This document shows positions 1 to 9,000 of a stretch of DNA of 64,000 bases, in pieces. Source of the stretch: Cupriavidus pauculus (GTDB lineage Bacteria; Pseudomonadota; Gammaproteobacteria; Burkholderiales; Burkholderiaceae); assembly GCF_003854935.1 (NCBI RefSeq), contig NZ_CP033970.1:62001-126000 (forward strand), given 5' to 3'. Under the pieces are notes generated by a model. The model had not been told where the DNA came from, ran no database searches, and worked only from the letters and a program-made list of their open reading frames with translations. The stretch's first letter is position 1, and the number at the start of each line of letters is the position of its first letter. The position numbers and the translations under genes were made by a program.

Positions 1-3000
1 AGGCCCACCGGCTGGTGCTGGTGATGCATCACATCGTCTCCGATGGCCGGTCGATGCAGTTGCTGATCGACGAACTGGCCGCCGCATACCGCGCGCAACG
101 CGCCGGCCAAGCGCTGGCGCTGCCGGCCCAGCCCATCGGCTACGCCGACTACGCGGCCTGGCAACGCAACTGGCTCGAAGCCGGCGAACGCGAGCGCCAG
201 CTGGCGTGGTGGTGCGACACGCTGGCCGGCGCACCCGACGTACTGGCGCTGCCGACCGACCGCCCACGCCCGGCCGCCGCCGCGTACGTGGCCGACCGGT
301 GCGAGATCGACCTGCCCGACACGCTGGCCGCCCGGCTGCGCACGCGCGCACAGGCCCAGGGCGGCACGCTGTTCATGGCGCTGCTGGCCGGCTTCCACGC
401 GCTGCTGCACCGCTACACGGGCAGCGGCGACATCTGCGTCGGCGTGCCGGTGGCCGGCCGCAACCGCATCGAGACCGAGCGCGTGGTGGGCCTGTTCGTC
501 AACACGCAGATCGTGCGCGGCCGCATCGACGGGCGCCAGCCGCTGTCCGCGCTGCTGGACGGCATCCGGCAGGCCGTGCTGGGCGCGCAGGCGCACCAGG
601 ACCTGCCATTCGAGCAACTGGTGGATGCGCTGCAACCGGCGCGCAGCATGAGCTACCACCCGCTGTTCCAGGTCGTGCACAACCATCGGCGGGGCGACCG
701 CGCCGCGCGGGTGTCGCTGCCCGACCTCGAACTCGAAAGCGCCCCCGTGGGCGAGCGCAGCACGGCGCTGGAACTGACGCTCGACACGCGCGAAGACTCG
801 GCCGGCCGCATCCACGCGTCGTTCCTCTACGCGCGCGAACTGTTCGACGCGGCCACCGTGCAGCGGCTGGCACGCCACTACCTGCGGCTGCTGGGGCAAC
901 TGGCCGATGACCCGTGCGTGGCGCTCGGCGCCGTGGACCTGCTCGACAGCAGCGAGCGCGACGCACTGCTGCAGATCGGCCACGGCATCGCGCCGGCCGA
1001 TGACTGCCTGCCCGTCCACGCCCATATCGCCCGCCATGCCGCCGCGCAGCCTGAAGCCATCGCCGTGATCTGCGGCGAGCAATCGCTGCGCTACGGCGAT
1101 CTGCTGGCCCGCGCCGACCGGCTGGCGGCCACGCTGCGTGCGCGCGGCATCGGCGCCGAGGATCGCGTCGGCATCGCGCTGTCCCGCTCGCCCGACATCA
1201 TCGTCGCGCTGCTGGCCGTGATGCGCGCCGGGGCGGCCTATGTGCCTTTTGATCCCAGCTATCCGAAGGACCGGCTGGCCTACCTGTTCGACGACAGCCA
1301 GATCCGGCTGCTGGTGACGGAGCCGGCGCTGCTCGACGTGCTGCCAGCCCCGGCCGCGCTGCCCGTGCTGACGCTCGACATGGTCAGCGCCGATGTGGCG
1401 CCGCTGGGCGAGGTCGTCGTCCATCCGGACCAGTTGGCCTACGTGATCTACACGTCGGGCTCCACGGGGCGGCCCAAGGGCGTGTGCGTGTCGCACGGGC
1501 CGCTGGCGATGCATGTCGCGGTGACCATCGAGCTTTACGAGATGAGCCCGGCGTCCCGGGAACTGCACTTCCTCTCGTTCGCGTTCGATGGCGCCCACGA
1601 GCGCTGGCTTTGCGCGCTGGCCTGCGGCGGCTCGCTGGTGCTGCGCGATGACACGCTCTGGACGCCCGAGCAGACCGCCGAGGCCATGGCCCGACACGGC
1701 GTGACCAACGCCGGTTTTCCGCCGGCCTACCTGCGCCAGCTGGCCGAGCATTGCGAGCAACGCGGCGAGCATCCGCCGGTGGCGCTCTACTCGTTCGGCG
1801 GCGAGGCGATGCCACGTGGCGCCTTTGCGCAGGCGCGCCGGGCGCTGGGTGCCCAGACCTACATCAACGGCTACGGCCCGACCGAGACCGTGGTCACGCC
1901 GATGGTGTGGAAGGTCCGCGCCGAGGCGGCCGACTTCACCGGCACCTACGCACCGATTGGCCGTCCCGTGGGCGACCGCCGCTGCTACCTGCTCGATGCC
2001 GAACTGAATCTCGTGCCGCCTGGCGTGGCCGGGGAGTTGTATATCGGCGGCGAGGGGCTGGCGCGCGGCTACCTGAACCGCGCGGCGATGACGGCCGAGC
2101 GCTTCGTGCCGGACCCGTTTGCCGAGGATGGCTCACGGCTCTATCGCACCGGCGACCTTGCCCGCTGGCTGCCGGACGGGCAACTCGAATACCTGGGCCG
2201 GATCGACCAGCAACTCAAGATCCGGGGCTTCCGGATCGAGCCGGGCGAGATCGAGGCGCGGATTGTCGCGCAGGCTGGCGTCGCTAATGCGGCGGTGCTG
2301 GCTGTCGATGGCCCTTCCGGCGCGCGGCTGGCGGCCTATGTCGTCGCCGCCGAAGGGGTGCGCATCGACGTCGACGCAATCCGCAGCACGCTGGCTGCCG
2401 AACTGCCCGACTACATGGTGCCGGCCGCATTCGTCGTGCTCGACGCGCTGCCGATGACGCCGAACGGCAAGCTGGACCGCCGCGCGCTGCCCGCGCCGAC
2501 GTTCGACAGCGCACAGGCGTTCGTCGCACCCGAGGGCGATGCCGAGACCGCGCTGGCCGCCATCTGGGCGGCCGTGCTGGGCGTGCCGCGCGTGGGCCGG
2601 GCCGACAACTTTTTCGAACTGGGCGGCGATTCGATCCTGAGCCTGCAGATTGTCGCGCGGGCCCGCGCGGCGGGCTGGCTGCTGACGCCACGCCAGTTGT
2701 TCGAGCGCCAGACGCTGGCCGAACTGGCCGCCGTGGCGGTGCCGGTGGGCGCCGACGTTGTCGACGACCATGCCGCGCCGCGTGGCGCCGTGCCGCTGCT
2801 GCCGATCCAGGCCGACTTCTTCGCCCAGCCGATGCCGCGCCGCGACCACTGGAACCAGTCGGTGCTGCTGGACTGCCGCGACGGCCTGGATACCGACGCG
2901 CTGCGCCGGGCCCTCGACGACATCGTCGCCCATCACGACGCGCTGCGGCTGCGCTTCACCCCTGATGGCAGCGGCTGGCAGCAGGTCTATGCCGACGCGG

Positions 3001-6000
3001 AGCCGTGCGCCGATCTGCTGTGGGTGCGCCATGCCGACGACGAAGCCGGGCGGCTGGCGCACTGCGAGGCGGCCCAGCGCAGCCTCGATATCGCCAACGG
3101 TCCGCTGCTGCGGGCCGTGGCGCTGGAAACCGGTGGCGCGTGGCAACTGCTGCTGGTGATTCACCACGTTGTTGTCGACGGCGTGTCGTGGCGCGTGCTT
3201 GTGGAAGACCTGCTGGCGGCCTATCGCCAGCGCCTGCAAGGCGACACGCCCGCGCTGCCGCCACGCACCGCGTCGTACCAGCGCTGGGCGCTGGCGCTGC
3301 GCGACCACGCTGCGCGCCGGGCCGACGAGTTGCCGCACTGGCAGGCGCTGGCTGGTCTCGACGCCACGCTGCCGACCGTCGATGCCAACGCGCCGTGCAC
3401 GATGGCAGCGCGCGCGCACGTCCACCTGACCCTGCCGGCCGACCTGACGCAGGCGCTGCTGCAACGCGCGCCGGCCGCCTACCGCACGCGCGTCAACGAC
3501 CTGCTGCTGACCGCGCTGGCCCGCGCGCTGTCGGGCTGGACGCAACGCGCGCAGGTGCTGATCGATCTGGAAAGCCATGGCCGCGCGGCCGGCGTCGATG
3601 ACGCCATCGACCTGAGCCGTACGGTCGGCTGGTTCACGACCGTGTTCCCGGTGGCGCTGGATGCCAGCGGCGACGTGGGCCACGCCATCCGCGCCGTGAA
3701 GGAGCAACTGCGCGCGGTGCCGGGCGAAGGTATCGGTTACGGCCTGCTGCGCCGCTTTGGCACGCCCGCACAGCAGCAGGCCCTGGCCGCCGTGCCGCGG
3801 CCGGAGGTCGTCTTCAACTACCTGGGCCAGGTCGATGCCACGCTGGCGGGCGACGCTCCGTGGCAGCGCGCGGCCGGTGCCACCGGCGCCAACCAGGACG
3901 CCGCCACGCCGCTATCGCACCCGCTGGCCGTCAGCGGGCAGGTGCAGGATGGCCAACTGCGGCTGTCGCTGGCCTATGCGCGTGGCCGCTACGATGCCTC
4001 CGCCATCGACACGCTGGCTGCCAGCCTGCGCGTGGCGCTGGAGGACGTGGTCAACCACTGCACGTCGGGCGCCGTCGGGCTGACGCCGTCCGACTTCCCG
4101 CTGGCGCGGCTGTCGCAGGCCGGGCTGGACGCGCTGGCGCTGGACCCGGCCGCCACGGCCGACCTGTATCCGCTGTCGCCGATGCAGGCCGGCATGCTGT
4201 TCCACAGCGTGTTCGGCGAGCACGGCAGCGCCTATACCAACCAGTTGCGCGTGGACGTGACCGGTGTCGATCCGGCGCGCTTCACGGCCGCGTGGCAGGC
4301 CGCGCTGGCGCGCCATGACAGCCTGCGCTGCGGCTTTCTTCATCGCGCCGGCCAGCCGCTGCAGTGGGTGGCCCGCGACGTGGCGCTGCCGGTGCGGATC
4401 GAAGACTGGACCGGGCGCGACGCGGCCGAGATCGACGCCTTTGCCGCCAGCGAGCGCGCCATGGGCTTCGACCTTGCCCGGCCGCCGCTGATGCGCGTGG
4501 CGCTGCTGCGCACCGGGCCGGACCAGCACCATCTGGTCTGGACCGTCCACCACCTGCTGCTGGATGGCTGGAGCACGGCCCAGCTACTCGGCGAGGTGCT
4601 GCGCCACTACGCCGGCGAGGCGCTGCCCGCCACGGCGGGCCGCTTTGGCGACTACATCGGCTGGCTCCAGTCGCGCGATGCCGACGCCAGCCGGGCGTTC
4701 TGGCAACAACAGCTTGCGCCGCTGGACGCCCCGACCCGGCTGCTGGCCGCGCTGCCGGCGCCGGAAAGCGGCCAGGGCCAGGGCGAGCACCATCACCAGC
4801 TCGATGCCGCCGAAACCGCCGCGCTGGCCAGCTTTGCCCGCGCGCAGAAGGTGACGCTGAACACGCTGGTGCAGGCCGCGTGGCTGCTGGTGCTGCAACG
4901 CTGCACGAACCAGCCGTGCGTGGCGTTTGGCGCCACGGTGGCCGGGCGCCCGGCCGACCTGCCGGCCGCGCAGCAGATGCTCGGGCTGTTCATCAACACG
5001 CTGCCCGTGGTGGCCGCGCCGCAAGCCGCCATGACCGTGGGCGACTGGCTGCGCGAGGTGCAGGCGCGCAACCTTGCCATCCGCGAGCACGAGCACACGC
5101 CGCTCTACGATATCCAGCGCTGGGCCGGCCACGGCGGGCAGGCGCTGTTCGACTCGATCGTCGTGTTCGAGAACTACCCCGTGGATGCCGCGCTGCGCCG
5201 CACGCCGGGCGGGCTGGCGTTCTCGGGCGTGCGCAACCTTGCCGAGACCAACTACCCGCTGACGCTGCTGTTCGCGCAGAACCAGGCCGATCCGCTGCAC
5301 CTGACCTGCCGCTTCGACCGCGCGCTGCTGGCCGAGGACCATGCGCGGCAACTGGCCGCCAGCCTGTTCGCGGTGCTGCGCCAGATGGCCGCCGACGCCG
5401 CGCGCCCGCTGGCGGGCCTCGGCCTGCTGGCGCCGGCCGATGCGCGTGCCGCGCTGGGGCAAGGCGCCGTGGCCGAGCCGTATCCGCCCAGCCAGCCCGT
5501 GCATCGCCTGTTCGAAGCCCACGCCGACGCGCAGCCCGACGCCATCGCGCTGTGCCTGGGCGACCAGTCGCTGACCTTCGGCGCGCTGAACCGCCGCGCC
5601 AACGCACTGGCGCACCGGCTGATCGCGCGCGGCGTGGGGCCGGACGTGCCTGTGGGCGTGCTGGCCGAGCGCTCGTTCGAGATGGTGGTGGCGCTGCTGG
5701 CCATCCTGAAGGCCGGCGGCGCCTACGTGCCGTTCGATCCCGACTACCCGGCCGACCGCCTGCGCTACATGATCGAGGACAGCGGCGTGGCGCTGGTGCT
5801 GGTGCAACGGCCGGACGCAATGCCGCCGCTATCGCACGCGATCACGCCGCTTGACCTGCGCGCGGCGGCCGGGCACGACGATGGCGACGCGGGCAATCCC
5901 GCGCCGCCGCTGTCGCCCGAGCATCTGGCCTACATCATCTACACGTCGGGGTCGACAGGTCGGCCCAAGGGTGCCGCCAACCGCCACGGCGCGCTGTTCA

Positions 6001-9000
6001 ACCGGCTCTGGTGGATGCAGCGGCAATACCGGCTCGATGGCGCCGACACCGTGCTGCAGAAGACGCCGTTCAGCTTTGACGTGTCGGTCTGGGAGTTCTT
6101 CTGGCCGCTGATGACCGGCGCGCGGCTGGCGCTGGCCGCGCCGGGCGATCACCGCGATCCGCAGCGCATTGCCGCGCTGATCGCGCAGCATCGGGTCACG
6201 ACGCTGCACTTCGTGCCGTCGATGCTGCAGGCGTTCGTCGCCGATGCGGCCGTCGCGGACGCCTGCGGCACGCTGCGTCATATCGTCTGCAGCGGCGAGG
6301 CGTTGCCCGCCGACCTGGCGCGCCGCACGCTGGCGCTGCTGCCGCACGCGGGGCTGCACAACCTGTACGGCCCCACCGAGGCGGCCATCGACGTCACGCA
6401 CTGGACCTGCCGCACCGACCACGGCCACGTGGTGCCGATCGGCCACCCGATTGCCAACGTCAGCGCCCACGTGCTGGACGCGGCGCTGCAACCGGTGCCC
6501 GATGGCGTGGCCGGCGAACTCTATCTTGGCGGCGCCGGGCTGGCGCGCGGCTATCTGGGCCGCGCGGCGCTGACGGCCGAGCGCTTTGTGGCCGATCCGC
6601 ACGGCTCGCACGGCGAGCGGCTCTATCGCACCGGCGACCTCGCGCGGCGGCTGGCCGGCGGGCAGATCGAGTATCTGGGCCGCCTGGACCATCAGGTGAA
6701 GATTCGCGGGCTGCGCATCGAACTGGGCGAGATCGAGGCGCGGCTGCTGGCGCACGACAGCGTGCGCGAGGCCGTGGTGATCGCGCAGACGCAGGACGGC
6801 CCGGCGCGGCTGGTGGCCTACGTGGTGCCGGCCGCGGGTGCCACGGCGCAGGCCGACACGCTGCGCCAGTGGCTGGCGCAGGCGCTGCCGGACTACATGG
6901 TGCCGGGCGCGGTGGTCGTGCTGGACCGCATGCCGGTAACGCCAAATGGCAAGCTGGACCGCCGCGCGCTGCCGTCGCCCGACTTTACGGGCACGGCCGC
7001 CTACGAGGCGCCGCAGGCCGGGATCGAGGAAACGCTGGCCGGAGTCTGGCGCGACGTGCTGAAGGTGGCGCGCGTGGGCCGGGCCGACAACTTCTTCGAA
7101 CTGGGCGGCGATTCGATCCTGAGCCTGCAGATCGTGGCCCGGATGCGGGCGCTGGGCTGGCACCTGACGCCGAAGCACCTGTTCGAGGGCCAGACGCTGG
7201 CCGTGGTGGCTGCGGCCGCGACCATGATGGCCGAGTCAGCGGCAGCCGCCCCGCAGGCGCCCCGGCGCCGCGACGCGCTGCGCAGCGGCGATTTTCCGCT
7301 GGCGCGGCTGTCGCAGCCGCAACTGGACAGCCTGGGCCTGGACGCCGCGCGCGTGCAGGACATCTATCCGCTGTCGCCGATGCAGGCCGGCATGCTGTAC
7401 CACAGCGTGGCGCGGGCCGATGCCGGCCATGCCTACATCAACCAGTTGCGCGTCGATATCGACGGGCTGGACCCGGCCCGCTTTGCGCGGGCGTGGCAAG
7501 ACACGCTGGCCTGCCACGACACGCTGCGCACGGGCTTTGTCCCGCGCGGCGAGCAGCCGCTGCAATGGGTGGCGCACGACGTGGCCCTGCCGATTGCCGA
7601 GCATGACTGGTCGGGCCGCGACGACCACGCGGCCGCGCTGGACGCCCTGGCGGCCGACGAACTGGCACGGGGCTTCGACCTCGAACAGCCGCCGCTGATG
7701 CGGCTGGCGCTGGTGCGCACCGGTGCCGCCCCCCATCATCTGGTCTGGACGGTCCACCACCTGCTGGTCGATGGCTGGAGCACGTCGCAACTGCTGGGCG
7801 AAGTGCTGCAGCGCTATGCCGGCGAGCCGGTGAGCGCACCGGCGGGCCGCTTTGCCGACTACATCGGCTGGCTTCAGACGCGCGATGCCGATGCGGCACG
7901 GACGTTCTGGGCCGGCGCGCTGGAAGGCTTCGACACGCCGACGCGGCTGGCGGAGACCGTGCAGGCGCCCGCGTCGGGCCAGGGCTACGGCCTGTTGCAG
8001 CAGGCGTGCAGCCAGCCGATGACCGACCGGCTGGCCGCCTTCGCCCGCGCGCACAAGGTGACGCTGAACACCGTGGTGCAGGCCGCGTGGCTGCTGCTGT
8101 TGCAGCGCTACACGGGCCAACGGCGCGTGGCGTTCGGCGCCACCGTGGCGGGCCGTCCGGCCGACGTGCCGGGCGCGCAGCAGATGCTGGGGCTGTTCAT
8201 CAACACGCTGCCGGTCATCGCCACGCCGCGCGCCGAGCACGATATCGGCGAGTGGCTGCGGCAGCTGCAGGCGTTCAACGTGGCGGCGCGCGAGCACGGC
8301 CACACGCCGCTGTCCGACATCCAGCGCTGGGGCGGCCAGGCCGGGCAGCGGCTGTTCGACAGCATCCTGGTGTTCGAGAACTTTCCGCTGGAAGACGCGC
8401 TGGCGTCAGCCACGCGCAGCGGGCTGCGGCTGGAGACCCAGGGCAGCACGGGCCTGACCGAGTACGAGATGGACGTCGAGGTGAGCCTGCGGCAGACGCT
8501 GCGGCTGAGCTTCACGTACATGCGGCGCGCGTTCGACGCGGCGCAGGTGGAACGGCTGGGCGCGCAGATGATGGCGCTGCTGGCCGGCATCGACACGGCC
8601 GGCACGGTGGGCCGCTGGAGCCTGCTGACGCCGGACGCGCTGGGCGCGTTGAAGCAGATCGGCCACGGCATCGCGCCGGCCGGCGACTGCCTGCCCGTCC
8701 ACGCCCATATCGCCCGCCATGCCGCCGCGCAGCCCGAGGCCATCGCCGTGATCAGCGGCGAGCAATCGCTGCGCTACGGCGATCTGCTGGCCCGCGCCGA
8801 CCGGCTGGCGGCCACGCTGCGTGCGCGCGGCATCGGCGCCGAGGATCGCGTCGGCATCGCGCTGTCCCGCTCGCCCGACATCATCGTCGCGCTGCTGGCC
8901 GTGATGCGCGCCGGGGCGGCATACGTACCGTTCGACCCGAGCTATCCGAAGGACCGGCTGGCCTATCTGTTCGACGACAGCCAGATCCGGCTGCTGGTGA

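Noticed and set aside
2133-3707. 524-codon minus-strand frame in the NRPS
   Set aside because: Antisense to A1, the carrier and the epimerase domain; composition typical of a shadow frame.
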